The translations under genes and the position numbers were made by a program. DNA of 64,000 nucleotides from Streptococcus dysgalactiae subsp. dysgalactiae. GTDB lineage: Bacteria; Bacillota; Bacilli; Lactobacillales; Streptococcaceae. Within the stretch, counting starts at the first letter, position 1. Every line of letters starts with the position of its first letter. A model generated the notes under the pieces. It made no database searches, was not told the DNA's origin, and worked only from the letters and a program-made list of their open reading frames with translations. The stretch spans positions 1,208,501 through 1,272,500 of the forward strand of contig NZ_UHFH01000003.1 in the NCBI RefSeq assembly GCF_900459225.1, read 5' to 3'. Of this stretch, positions 19,938 through 29,239 are shown in pieces.

Positions 19938-20934
19938 ATGTGGTTATTTGTACAAGAACACATTCTAGGAATGAAATGGTTAAATGAGCTAATTGGAAAA
20001 ATTCTCTCCTCTTTGGGAATAGAGCTATCATCAAGGATAGGAGGAAGCCTACAGTTTTTCTTTTACGATGTGATTAAAATCACTATTCTACTTGGCGTTT
20101 TGATTTTTAGCATTTCATACCTTCAAAGCTACTTCCCACCCGAACGTAGTCGTCGTATACTCACTCGATTTAATGGGCTAACAGCTAACTAGATAGCAGC
20201 GCTGTTAGGGACAGTAACCCCTTTTTGTTCCTGCTCTTCCATTCCACTTTTTATGGGGTTTACCAGTGCAGGACTTCCAGTTGGTGTCACTTTTTCATTT
20301 TTGATTTCATCTCCCATGGTTGACTTAGGCAGTTTAGTTCTTTTAATGAGTATTTTTGGAGCAAAAGTTGCTAGTCTTTAATGTTATCCTTGGCTTGGTA
20401 ATTGCCATTCTTGGTGGTCGACTCATCCAAGCGCTAGGGATGGAAAAATATGTAGAAGAATTTATCAAGAATGCACCGTTGACTAATGGCACATTAAAAA
20501 AATTATCCTGTCAAGATCGGCTAACCTTTGCTAAGGAACAAGTTATTGAGACCTTTCAAAAAGTCTTTCCTTATATTTTAGTTGGGGTTGGTATCGGCGC
20601 CCTTATTCATAATTGGATCCCAGATCATTGGGTAACTAGCATATTAGGCAGCCATAACCCTTTAGGAGTCATCCTTGCCACTGTTATCGGAGTGCCTATG
20701 TACGCTGATATTTTTGGAACAATACCCATCGCCGAAGCCTTGTTAGGTAAGGGCGCGCAGTTAGGAACTGTTTTGGCTTTCATGATGGCAGTTACAACTC
20801 TCAGCCTACCATCTCTCATTATGTTGAAAAGAGCTGTTAAGCCACGTCTACTAGGTACTTTTATCGCTATTTGTACTCTGGGGATTGTTTTAGTAGGTTA
20901 TTTATTTAATATGTTACAATATCTCATCATTTAG
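19938..20934 (+). pseudogene. UPF0718 (ArsP-like) permease, broken by a stop and a frameshift
   Basis: AAAGGAGG and ATG 19938 open a frame beginning MWLFVQEHILGMKWLNEL. It stops at TAG 20190, then goes on in the same frame with the family core LLGTVTPFCSCSSIPLFMGF. At about 20375 the frame shifts, and the rest reads VILGLVIAILGGRLIQALGM to a normal C-terminus with MYADIFGTIPIAEAL. Joined, the parts make an intact-length eight-helix permease. In ArsP this family exports trivalent organoarsenicals. Two separate lesions mean it is no longer functional here. Confidence 0.9.
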
Positions 20935-20943
20935 GAGGAATTC

Positions 20944-21201
20944 ATGATGACTCAAACCATTTTTAAAGTGTTAGGATCTGGTTGCAAAAAATGCAATCTT
21001 CTAGAAGAACATGTGAGACAAGCTTCTCAAGAAGAAGGTGTCCCAGTAACCATTGAACACGAAAAAGACTTTACCGAGATTGCTAAATATGGTGTTATGG
21101 CGACCCCGGCTTTAGTATTGAACGAGGAGGTTGTTTCTTCTGGCAAAGTATTGACAGTTGAAGATATTAAAACCATTCTTCGCAACAGTTACCAGTCATA
21201 A
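20944..21201 (+). CDS. Small thioredoxin-fold protein
   Basis: An 85-residue thioredoxin-like protein with the redox motif GCKKC (cysteines 14 and 17) and the cis-proline segment ATPALVLNEEVV. This short form usually sits next to UPF0718 permeases and ArsR regulators. It probably reduces a permease substrate or a metalloid. The start has AGGAGG right before it and lies ten bases after the broken permease. The gene itself is intact. Confidence 0.85.
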   Translation: MMTQTIFKVLGSGCKKCNLLEEHVRQASQEEGVPVTIEHEKDFTEIAKYGVMATPALVLNEEVVSSGKVLTVEDIKTILRNSYQS

Positions 21202-21488
21202 GCTTGACCAACTCTTTGATAGACATCAGATTTGATCAGTTCAACAATTGCAAAAAGGCCATGGACGTTGATTGAGGCTCCAAAAGTTAGATAAATATCT
21301 AACAATTAAGAGTCCGTTCACTTGTAGTCCAGGCCTTTTGACGTCTATTATGGTTATTTATCGTTTCAATGCTTTGCAAGCTCTGATTCTGAGATGGCTT
21401 ATTGTTCTTGTTCGTTCTAGAAATATGATTACGACAAAAATAGCGTCCAACTAGTTCTCGACGTCAGTACTGATTTAGCTCCAATTGG
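21202..21488. other. Intergenic stretch with no gene seen
   Basis: Short open frames occur on both strands but none has a ribosome site or a recognisable product. It lies between two damaged loci and may itself be degraded DNA. Confidence 0.4.
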
Positions 21489-22057
21489 CTACTCCTGTTC
21501 GATTTCTCTCACAACTTGGCAAGGGACACCAGCTGCGAGGGAATTAGCCGGGATAGCATGAGTGACGACTGAACCTGAAGCAATCACACAGCCACTGCCG
21601 ATGGTGACACCAGGCATGACATTGACATTCGCACCAAACCAGACATTATCACCTATTGTAGTTGGTAACGCCTTTTCCAGACCCTCATTGCGGTGTTTAT
21701 AGTCTAAAGGATGATTGGCGCCGTGTAAAAGCCTGTCGAAGGACCAACAAAGACATTGTCTCCCAGATTAATCTTTGCACCATCCATAAAGTAACAATTA
21801 CTATTCACAAAACAATTCTTCCCAAAAATGATATTTGTGCCATAATCACACATAAAAGGATTAAGCAGGACCAAACCATCAAAGGCCTGCCCCATGAGTT
21901 ATTTTAGAATAGTATAATGCTCCTCTTCTCGACTAGGTTTTAATTGGTTTAAATCAAAACATAGATCTTGTGCTTCCATGCGTTTTTGAATGAGTTCAGC
22001 ATCAAAATTAGTATCATACCATTCGCCACGATTCATTTTCTCAAATGCTGTTGTCAT
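21489..22057 (-). pseudogene. Maltose/galactoside O-acetyltransferase (LbH), broken
   Basis: The start MTTAFEKMNRGEWYDTNFDA is the Mac (maltose acetyltransferase) N-terminal domain. A TAA at 21899-21901 interrupts it after HYTILK. The same frame goes on as LMGQAFDGLVLLNPFMCDYG, the left-handed beta-helix. After GPSTGFYTA a one-base change at about 21715 breaks the frame again. The other frame continues [20 protein letters not shown] and ends in a typical [13 protein letters not shown]. Two lesions show it is dead. Confidence 0.88.
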
Positions 22058-22217
22058 TAGGTACTCCTTTTTAGTATATAGTTACTATACTACTTGCTCC
22101 TTCTTTTATCATTGAAAAGTCACCCGTCTATGCCAGTCACTCTGATAAGAAGCAAGGTGTCCATTTAGCAGATACTTCCCGATGAAAACTAGAGACAAAC
22201 CGCCCCTCTCATGAGAT

Positions 22218-22724
22218 TTAACAACTGTCTAAACGCTTCCTTAAGCGTTCCACAAACTCGTAAGCTGCTGGACAAATCAAGGTATTCTTGAGTGTGAGAT
22301 GATTAATCTGGTAGATTTTTTTGCGGTCTGTGTGAGGGAATTCTCGGCAGGCTTTGGGTCTCACATCATAAATGCTACAAAGATTGTCCCCGCCTAAAAA
22401 CGGGCAAGGCATGGACTGGAAAACCTTATCACCATCCTCATCGACGTGCAAATAAGTTTTTTCAAAGGTTGCCAACTTCATCCGAAAGAGCTTGGCAATT
22501 TTGACAATATCAGCCTCTGTCAAGTCAGGCCCTAAATCTTTACAACAGTTAGCACAGGCCATGCAATCAATCTCTTGAAAAACTTCTTGATGAATGTCTT
22601 GGACAATCTTATCGAGATGTTTAGGTGGTTTTTTCTTTAAGGCTGCTAAAAACTTTCGGTGTTCAGCCTGCCGTTGCAAAGCTAGTTGATGGTATTTTTC
22701 AATATCAATGGTTTTTGATGACAT
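22218..22724 (-). CDS. YkgJ-family cysteine cluster protein
   Basis: A 168-residue protein with the CxxCxxCC-type cluster CMACANCC, then CPFLGGDNLCSIYDVRPKAC and a late cysteine in LICPAAYEF. The pattern is that of the zinc- or iron-binding YkgJ domain (PF03692). Its function is unknown. It lies at the end of the minus-strand run that begins with the PTS, but a 95-base gap with a hairpin separates it. Confidence 0.8.
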   Translation of the reverse strand: MSSKTIDIEKYHQLALQRQAEHRKFLAALKKKPPKHLDKIVQDIHQEVFQEIDCMACANCCKDLGPDLTEADIVKIAKLFRMKLATFEKTYLHVDEDGDKVFQSMPCPFLGGDNLCSIYDVRPKACREFPHTDRKKIYQINHLTLKNTLICPAAYEFVERLRKRLDSC

Positions 22725-22819
22725 AATTCTGACTTTCTTAACAGAACTTCCTTTTTATTATACCATAGAAAAAAGGCTTTAAAGCCTCTTTTCCAAGACT
22801 GAAACAGTTCTCCGTCCAG

Positions 22820-23869
22820 TCATTCTTTAATATTCTCCAAATCTTTCACCATTTGGTTGTAGGTATTTAATATCTTTTTCTTATGCTTGGTCACATAGGC
22901 ATAATCTTCTTTTAGGGTAGTAATCTCCTCAAGTGGTTTCATGTCATGACTTGTCTGAGCGTCTTGCCGAACGGGTCTGTTACTGGTTGACTGACCAAAC
23001 GCATGTTGCACATCTCGAGAAAGCATAAAATTAATGAACAACTTGGCTTCTTCCATCGCTGGAGCATTTCTGACAATGGCCACAGATGAAGGGACAAACA
23101 CTGTCCCTTCTCTAGGGTAGACAATCGAAACGTTGGCGCCGCTCTTTTGGAGATTAATGCAAGGGTCTTCATAGGTTAGACCAACAATCATCTTTCCTGC
23201 AGCGACAGATTGGTAGACATCCGACGAACTAGCAGCCCTCATTGAATTGGTATTGATGAGCAACTGCTTCACATAATCCCAAGCTTCTGAATGAGTATAG
23301 CCACCCTTAGCAAGTAATATATTTGTTAACTGCGAAAAAGCACTGGAAGACTTATTCGGGTCAGCAAAAGCTATCTTTCCTTTTAAAGCTGGTTGAAGGA
23401 GATCTTCATAGCTTGTGATGCTAAGTCCTTGTACCAATTCATTATTCACAATCAAGACACTGCCATTTATGGTGTATGGAGTGGCTCTATCACTAGGCAA
23501 TTGGTAATCTGGAAGAACTGTCGCTACCTCAGGAGACAGGTAAGATTCAAATAAGTGTTTATGACTTTCAAATTGCGTGTAATTGCCTCCAAAGAAAATG
23601 TCAGCTTTCAATGAACTTCTCTTCTGGCGCAAGCGATCAATGAGCTGGCCAGTCCCTCCTTGGATAATCTTAACCTTAATCCCATATTTTTCCTCAAAAG
23701 CAGGGATGGTTCCGGTCAAAATCGTTTGGCTATTCGGACTCAAAATCACGAGTTCTTTTGATGGTAATGTTCTAGACGGTGACAAATTGGCAAGGGTGCA
23801 AATGCCAAGAAGAAAGAAAAGAATCGCAAGAACCAGGCTAATCCTCCAATTCCAGTTAGGTTTTCTCAT
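22820..23869 (-). CDS. Extracellular solute-binding lipoprotein-like protein of the PTS/two-component cluster
   Basis: A 349-residue type 2 periplasmic-binding fold protein. One hydrophobic segment (about residues 10-30) anchors it or acts as signal peptide; no lipobox cysteine is clear apart from GICTLA. VKIIQGGTGQLIDRLRQ, FFGGNYTQFESH and VGLTYEDPC fit the iron/phosphoglycerate-binding subgroup. No ABC permease or ATPase is encoded nearby. The ATG at 23869 has GGAG upstream and overlaps the response-regulator stop, so all three signalling genes are co-translated. It is likely a ligand sensor for the kinase. Confidence 0.85.
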   Translation of the reverse strand: MRKPNWNWRISLVLAILFFLLGICTLANLSPSRTLPSKELVILSPNSQTILTGTIPAFEEKYGIKVKIIQGGTGQLIDRLRQKRSSLKADIFFGGNYTQFESHKHLFESYLSPEVATVLPDYQLPSDRATPYTINGSVLIVNNELVQGLSITSYEDLLQPALKGKIAFADPNKSSSAFSQLTNILLAKGGYTHSEAWDYVKQLLINTNSMRAASSSDVYQSVAAGKMIVGLTYEDPCINLQKSGANVSIVYPREGTVFVPSSVAIVRNAPAMEEAKLFINFMLSRDVQHAFGQSTSNRPVRQDAQTSHDMKPLEEITTLKEDYAYVTKHKKKILNTYNQMVKDLENIKE

Positions 23870-24650
23870 GACATACTCCTTCGTGTGTTTTCAGAAAATG
23901 ATGTTCTTTAAAAGCTTTGACTGTCTGGCCAAGGTATTTTTTAAATACCCTGTCAAAATAACGATAATCATAAATTCCAACTGCTTCTGCTATTTGGTAT
24001 ACCATTAAGTCCGGCTCTTTTTCCATTAGTTGAATGGCCTGGTTAATGCGGTATTGGTTGATGTACTCATTCAAAGTCATTTGAAGGTGTTTTTTTACGA
24101 TTTGATAAAGGTAACTTTCACTATATCCCAACTCATGAGCCAATTGACCTGTGGTAATTTTATCTTGAAAATGCTCATGTACCCAATCCAGAATAGCTTT
24201 GACAATGTCAGGAAACTGATCATTCACCTGGGGTAAAGGTAGGTAGAGAGAGGAACTTTCCTGTCTGCCTGCTTTCTTTTGACTTTCTATCTGATCAACG
24301 ATGCTTTGAAGACAATCCCAAAGAGCAGCTTTTTCGATCGGTTTGGTTAAAAATTCCAGAACACCATAATGAATGGCTGATTGTGCATTAGGAAAATCGG
24401 CATAGCCAGATAAGATAATTTTGGCATAGTTCTGTTCCCTGGTCTCTTCAAACATGTCAAATGCGGTCATGATGGGCATGTTGATGTCTGTCAGGACAAT
24501 ATGTGGCTGACACTCTCGGATTAAGGTAGCACCTGCTTTACCATCTTTGGCCTCGCCTACAACGACAATTCCTAAAGACTCATAGTCAACGGCGTAGCGC
24601 AGCCATTTTCGGATAATATGTTCATCTTCAATAATCACTAATTTATACAT
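23856..24650 (-). CDS. YesN-type response regulator (AraC output)
   Basis: 264 residues. The receiver domain has acidic residues in IIEDE, the phospho-acceptor Asp55 (IVLTDINMP) and the lysine in LTKPIEKA. A linker follows, then an AraC-type DNA-binding domain with LAHELGYSESYLYQIVKKHL and VGIYDYRYFDRVFKKYLG. It is encoded four bases after the kinase and overlaps the solute-binding protein. The PTS genes upstream are its likely target. Confidence 0.92.
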   Translation of the reverse strand: MYKLVIIEDEHIIRKWLRYAVDYESLGIVVVGEAKDGKAGATLIRECQPHIVLTDINMPIMTAFDMFEETREQNYAKIILSGYADFPNAQSAIHYGVLEFLTKPIEKAALWDCLQSIVDQIESQKKAGRQESSSLYLPLPQVNDQFPDIVKAILDWVHEHFQDKITTGQLAHELGYSESYLYQIVKKHLQMTLNEYINQYRINQAIQLMEKEPDLMVYQIAEAVGIYDYRYFDRVFKKYLGQTVKAFKEHHFLKTHEGVCHEKT

Positions 24651-24653
24651 TGA

Positions 24654-26303
24654 CTACTCCTTCACATAATAGCTGACAGTGAACTGGTCGTCTTCTTGGA
24701 CAAACACCAATGACACTTCTGAAAAATGATGTTTGAGACGACGGTAAGAATTAACCAATCCATGATGAGATTCTGCCGCTTCCAGTTGTTCTCGAATGGT
24801 TAATTGCTTTTGAGGTGATATCCCTGTGCCGTTGTCACTCACAGCAAAGACAATGTGATTGTCTTTGCGATAACAAGCTATCTCGATCCGGACATCGTGA
24901 CGTTCTTTTAATCCATATTTTATAGCATTTTCAATCAAAGGGAGTAAAAACAACTTTGGCACAGAGAGGTTTTCAAGGTCTGGCGAGAGGTGAAAACAGT
25001 ATTGTAATTCTTCAAAACGCACCTGATTGATGACCAAGTAAGAATCAATCACACTTAAATCATCTTTGAGTAGGACAGGTTTGGTGGAATCTGTCAGACT
25101 ATACCGCAGTAATTTGGTGAGCTGAATAACAATTTTTTCAGTTAAAACTGGATCGTAATGGCTAGTGATTAAAATGGTTTCTAAAGTATTGTAGAGAAAA
25201 TGAGGATTAAACTGAGCTTCCAACATCCGTTTTTCAAACACTAATTTTTGCGTTTCCAAGGCCAAGGTCTTGTCATGTAGTTCCTGTAATTGTTCCACCA
25301 TGTGATTAATCTGGCCAGATAAATATTGAAACTCGTCTTGGCTATCTAAGTCAATCCGACTTTTTTCCTGGCGAGAAATAGCTCCCATCTCTTGAACCAT
25401 TTGATTGATGGCTATCGAATTTTTAGCTGCAATACGATTGGCCAAGCCACTCGATTTGCGCTGTAAAATCACAAAGATAATAAGGGAAGAAATGAGCGAG
25501 AACAAGACAACTGACGTAATTGGAATCAGCGGACGGTACATGTATAACCAGAGATTTCCTTGCAGCGCTACTTTTCTCACGACAAAGGCACGATGATTTT
25601 GGAAAACAAAGTAATCTTGCAACAAGGAGCTATTAACCTTATCCAAACTGGAAGTGATAAAATCACGGTTGGTAAAGGTAAAAGTATTATCTAGTCGATC
25701 TGCAATGACCAAATCAGAGGTCAAGGTCTTGCTTGGATGGAGAAAATCTTTACCATTCATGACTAAAAAGACATGCCCTTTAACTTTTTCTTGGCTGATT
25801 ATTGGCTTAATCACTATCAGATAATGACCTTCTTCATTATCCATGGTTATTCTAAAGAAAGGCTTTTTGGTCTTTGCTCCTGCCAAAACTTCCTGGATAT
25901 AAACCGACTTGCTCAAAAAAGAACCCAAATGGGGATTGCTAGCAAACAAAAGGGTTTGGTTTTGAGAAAAGATAAAAAAATCAGTTGACAGTTGACTTGT
26001 TTGCCGAAGATGAAAATAGTGTTTGCTCAACTCTTCAGCGCTAATGCTACCATTTAGAAAAGGCTCAACACTCGTTATTCCTAAGTCTTCTAACAAGGCC
26101 TCTTGCTTAGTCACGAAACGGTGGTAACGGTCCGAAATCGTATTGACATCGCGGTACAAGCCAATTTGCTGTGGGGCTAAAGAGAAAATGACAAAAAGAC
26201 CAATCAAAAGCACTGATAACATGAGTGATTGGTAAGAAAAATGCCGTGAAATGTCCTTTTGCAATCGTTGTTTAAACTTTTCTTCCACCTGGTTACCTCG
26301 CAT
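24654..26303 (-). CDS. YesM/LytS-type sensor histidine kinase
   Basis: 549 residues. Two transmembrane segments (about 25-45 and 265-285) enclose an extracellular Cache-like sensing domain. A HAMP-like stretch and coiled coil follow, then the His_kinase domain with FNPHFLYNTLETI (phospho-histidine) and the ATP-site LLPLIENAIKYGLK and VSDNGTGI. GGAG lies before ATG 26303. A terminator-like hairpin separates it from the PTS genes, so it may be expressed at a lower level than they are. Partners are the downstream response regulator and solute-binding protein. Confidence 0.92.
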   Translation of the reverse strand: MRGNQVEEKFKQRLQKDISRHFSYQSLMLSVLLIGLFVIFSLAPQQIGLYRDVNTISDRYHRFVTKQEALLEDLGITSVEPFLNGSISAEELSKHYFHLRQTSQLSTDFFIFSQNQTLLFASNPHLGSFLSKSVYIQEVLAGAKTKKPFFRITMDNEEGHYLIVIKPIISQEKVKGHVFLVMNGKDFLHPSKTLTSDLVIADRLDNTFTFTNRDFITSSLDKVNSSLLQDYFVFQNHRAFVVRKVALQGNLWLYMYRPLIPITSVVLFSLISSLIIFVILQRKSSGLANRIAAKNSIAINQMVQEMGAISRQEKSRIDLDSQDEFQYLSGQINHMVEQLQELHDKTLALETQKLVFEKRMLEAQFNPHFLYNTLETILITSHYDPVLTEKIVIQLTKLLRYSLTDSTKPVLLKDDLSVIDSYLVINQVRFEELQYCFHLSPDLENLSVPKLFLLPLIENAIKYGLKERHDVRIEIACYRKDNHIVFAVSDNGTGISPQKQLTIREQLEAAESHHGLVNSYRRLKHHFSEVSLVFVQEDDQFTVSYYVKE

Positions 26304-26391
26304 TTGTATCTCCTTACATTATAGCAGATTCTTAACCGCTAACAGGTTTTTTCCAGAAATACTGCATCGCATCACGTCTTACCATTAATGA

Positions 26392-26429
26392 AAAAAGATA
26401 AGTAAGACAAGAAAACTTATCTTACTTAC
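26392..26429 (-). terminator. Terminator between the PTS and the sensor kinase
   Basis: On the minus strand AAGATAAG pairs with CTTATCTT around a short loop and is followed by six U. It would end most PTS transcripts and let some read through into the kinase. Confidence 0.65.
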
Positions 26430-26448
26430 CTTTGTTGCTAGGAGATTA

Positions 26449-27276
26449 TTAGCAAATGCCTAAAAGGCCAAGAATAATGCCAAGGAACATGATACCAAAC
26501 ATAATCCAGTTGATATTGACCTTTTTACGTAAGAGCCAAAAGGCTGCCAAAGTTACCAAAAGCGGTACAATGCCAATAAATAACTGATCAAGGTAATCTT
26601 GAATGGAAGCTGCTTCTTTGGCACCTTTCGCAGCAACCGTAAGAATGGTTTTGAATTTCACATTTGAAGCGGTCATTGATCCAACCATCATCAACCCAAG
26701 CATGCTTGAGGTTTTGGTCACAATTTTGATGCCACCAGATTCGTAAAGTTTTTTGATAAAGCCTGCACCAACAGAATAACCACCATATAGACTGTAATAA
26801 TGAATGATAAAAGCAGGGATATTATACAAGAGCAAGAAGACAACAGCACCCATGGCTGACCCTGTACTTGCCAAGGAAATCCCAATTCCTGCAGCAATAA
26901 CTCGAAGAATTCCCCAGAAGAAGGAATCTCCAACGCCGGAAATAGGTCCCATTAGGGATGCTTTTACCGCCGTAATGGCACTGGCATCAAATTCAGGATC
27001 TTCACTATTTTTCTTTTCCATCGATGCCACAAGACCCATGATAAAGTTATTGATGTGCATGGTGGCATTGAACCATGTCGTATGTCTAACCAGCGCGTCT
27101 GCCTTATCTTTATCTGTTTTGTAAAAATGATTAATAACAGGCAAAAGGGTGTAAATCACACCAACGGCATGATACTGGGTTGCACCTGTACGGCTGGCAT
27201 TCATCGTCCATGAGCGCCAGAAGACTGAGCGCAACATTTTGCGTTCTTCTCTGGTCAAATTATCTTGTGATGTCAT
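26449..27276 (-). CDS. PTS mannose/fructose/sorbose family IID component
   Basis: 275 residues. The N-terminus has the LTREERKMLRSVFWRSW cytoplasmic segment of IID proteins, then GVIYTLLPVINHFY and GPISGVGDSFFWG, both typical, and C-terminal membrane segments. With IIC it forms the sugar channel. Its ATG overlaps the IIC stop by four bases. Confidence 0.93.
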   Translation of the reverse strand: MTSQDNLTREERKMLRSVFWRSWTMNASRTGATQYHAVGVIYTLLPVINHFYKTDKDKADALVRHTTWFNATMHINNFIMGLVASMEKKNSEDPEFDASAITAVKASLMGPISGVGDSFFWGILRVIAAGIGISLASTGSAMGAVVFLLLYNIPAFIIHYYSLYGGYSVGAGFIKKLYESGGIKIVTKTSSMLGLMMVGSMTASNVKFKTILTVAAKGAKEAASIQDYLDQLFIGIVPLLVTLAAFWLLRKKVNINWIMFGIMFLGIILGLLGIC

Positions 27277-28082
27277 GCGAAGAAATCCTCCTCTTCTGAT
27301 TCTTTTGAGTCAAAGCTTGTCTGATTGCTAAAGGCTCCCTTAGTGATAGCATCCAATTCCAAATCACGTTGGGAACTAATCACACAAATAACTGCTCCAA
27401 GCGCCGCTACGGCCACAGCTGGTAATTTCAAATAAGCTGTTAAGACAAAGCCCAATAGGTAAAAAACAGCTAATTTGTTGGTCCACAATAATTTCATCAG
27501 CATGGCAAAACCGACGGCTGGCAAGAGGCCACCTGCGGCACTTAGTCCATTCATGAGGTTTTGGGGAATGTGTTCCACGAAGGCATTCACCGGACCGCTT
27601 CCCACCAAAATACCAATAAAGGAAATAGAGGCAATGATTAAATAATAGATGATCCAAGTACCGTAGTGAAGCATCACTAACTGACCTTGATGATTAGCTT
27701 CAGCTGCTTTATCAACCATTGGAGCAAAGATATTCATGAAGACATTTTTTAAGAACATGACGACAAAAGCTGCCAACATTCCGATTGGAACAGCTAGAGT
27801 CATAGCTGCTTTTTGGTCAATATGTGAAATAATGGTAAAGGTTGTCGCCATAGCAGTTGCCGTTACAGGTTCTGCAGCAATCACACCACCAATATTAACA
27901 TTTCCCAGGAAGAGGGCTTCTAAAGAAGCTCCCATTAAAATGCCGACCTTCATGTCTCCTAAAAGAAGACCTGTGACCAAACCAACCACCAAAGGTCTTT
28001 CCATCATGCTTTGACCGGTTAAATAATTTCCCCCAAAACAAATCAACACAGCTAATGCTGCCATTGTTGCTGGTACTAACAT
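27273..28082 (-). CDS. PTS mannose/fructose/sorbose family IIC component
   Basis: 269 residues and multi-pass membrane. The N-terminal GGNYLTGQSMMERPLVVG, the GLLLGDMKVGILMGASLEALFLG signature region and the NVNIGGVIAAEP loop are hallmarks of IIC in this family. It forms the translocation pathway with IID. The sugar cannot be read from sequence. Confidence 0.94.
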   Translation of the reverse strand: MLVPATMAALAVLICFGGNYLTGQSMMERPLVVGLVTGLLLGDMKVGILMGASLEALFLGNVNIGGVIAAEPVTATAMATTFTIISHIDQKAAMTLAVPIGMLAAFVVMFLKNVFMNIFAPMVDKAAEANHQGQLVMLHYGTWIIYYLIIASISFIGILVGSGPVNAFVEHIPQNLMNGLSAAGGLLPAVGFAMLMKLLWTNKLAVFYLLGFVLTAYLKLPAVAVAALGAVICVISSQRDLELDAITKGAFSNQTSFDSKESEEEDFFA

Positions 28083-28097
28083 ACTTTTTACCTCTCT

Positions 28098-28589
28098 TTA
28101 GTTGACTAATTGACTCAAATGAACCTTGGTATTGGATGGCAATACTTGGTTAAAGACATCAAGATTTGGCAAACTTGCTAATTCTTTTGCGGCAGTCATT
28201 TCTTCTGGGTTTAACAAAAGACTTGGCGTCACCTTAACCTTGCTTGCTGAATCTGACTTATCAAAGCGTCCCACATTAGCCACATTAACAGCTTCTAAGT
28301 CTGGAACTTCTTTAGCGATGGCGCAGGCATCTTTGACAGAATTCACAATAACAAAGATACGCTTGTCTTTGGCGCGTGGGTCATTAAAGAGCTTAATAGA
28401 TTCTTCAACAGAACGGATAAGCAATTTCATGCCATTTGGTACGGCCATTTTTAGCGTCATTTGAGTGATCTCATTTTTAGCCGCTTCATCGTTGGCCACA
28501 ACTAAGAGTGGAGCATTCAACTCTTTAGTCCAGACAACTGCAACTTGACCATGAATCAAGCGATCATCAACACGAATTTGGGTAATCAT
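28098..28589 (-). CDS. PTS mannose/fructose/sorbose family IIB component
   Basis: 163 residues. It begins MITQIRVDDRLIHGQVAVVW, with the phosphorylated histidine at position 13, the standard IIB active site. It receives phosphate from IIA and passes it to the sugar. It lies between IIA and IIC with short gaps and good ribosome sites. Confidence 0.95.
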   Translation of the reverse strand: MITQIRVDDRLIHGQVAVVWTKELNAPLLVVANDEAAKNEITQMTLKMAVPNGMKLLIRSVEESIKLFNDPRAKDKRIFVIVNSVKDACAIAKEVPDLEAVNVANVGRFDKSDSASKVKVTPSLLLNPEEMTAAKELASLPNLDVFNQVLPSNTKVHLSQLVN

Positions 28590-28607
28590 TTGTCTTCCTC
28601 CTAGATA

Positions 28608-29033
28608 TTAATCAAAAAAGTCATCTTCTGAATCCGTAGCAGGGCTCAAGTCAACAAACTGAACCTGAGACTCATTGATAACGGTTACAATTTCGTCTTT
28701 AGTAAGCGCCTCATCAGGGTTCAAAAACATCACTGATAACAAGGTCGCTAGATTACTATTTGTGATTAAAAAAATATTATTTTTACCACTGGCCATCACA
28801 GCCGTTACCATTTTCTGATTCACACTACCACCTAATAAATCAGTAAAAATGAGGCCCTGTTCATCTGCTGCTACCCCAGCGATAAAGTCATCAATCTGGC
28901 TAGTATAATCACTATCATCAACATAAGCATCAATGATTTCAAGTGACTGACCCATCCCTGCTAAAATGTCAATGGAACTTTGCAAACCACTGGCTAGTCT
29001 GCCGTGACTACCAATGAGAAATTTTCGTTTCAT
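28608..29033 (-). CDS. PTS mannose/fructose/sorbose family IIA component
   Basis: 141 residues. The phosphorylation histidine is His10 in KFLIGSHGRLASG. LIFTDLLGGSVNQ is the second family landmark. It is the first gene of the PTS operon and takes phosphate from HPr. The upstream region has a cre-like site and a TGTAGA/TCTACA inverted repeat. Confidence 0.95.
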   Translation of the reverse strand: MKRKFLIGSHGRLASGLQSSIDILAGMGQSLEIIDAYVDDSDYTSQIDDFIAGVAADEQGLIFTDLLGGSVNQKMVTAVMASGKNNIFLITNSNLATLLSVMFLNPDEALTKDEIVTVINESQVQFVDLSPATDSEDDFFD

Positions 29034-29136
29034 TCCTATCCTCCTCTGTTAACAAAAAACGCTGAGTAAACGATAATTGCTTATCTCAACCAGTTATCTT
29101 TACTGAACTGGTTTAGCGATAGGTTTATTTTATCAA

Positions 29137-29152
29137 ATGAAAACGTTTTAAA
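29137..29152. promoter_or_regulatory. cre-like site upstream of the PTS operon
   Basis: ATGAAAACGTTTTAAA fits the CcpA consensus WTGNAANCGNWNNCWW at every fixed position but one. It lies about 105 bases before the IIA start. A sequence identical over 15 bases stands upstream of ndk at 35932. Confidence 0.55.
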
Positions 29153-29173
29153 AATGCATTATTCTCTTTAAAA

Positions 29174-29189
29174 TGTAGACAATTCTACA
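29174..29189. promoter_or_regulatory. Inverted repeat TGTAGA-N4-TCTACA ahead of the PTS operon
   Basis: A perfect 6+6 inverted repeat with a four-base gap, about 140 bases before the IIA gene. It is a possible operator for the YesN-type regulator encoded downstream; this is inference from position only. Confidence 0.35.
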
Positions 29190-29201
29190 CAAATAAGGTA
29201 C

Positions 29202-29230
29202 AAAAAAAGAAACCAGTCAAACTGATTTCT
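29202..29230 (-). terminator. Terminator after the YeiH-type gene
   Basis: On the minus strand GAAATCAGT pairs with ACTGGTTTC (one wobble), followed by seven U. Confidence 0.8.
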
Positions 29231-29239
29231 CGTGTCTGA

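Noticed and set aside
21272-21454. 60-codon plus-strand frame after the thioredoxin gene
   Set aside because: No ribosome site and no recognisable product; probably chance in degraded DNA.
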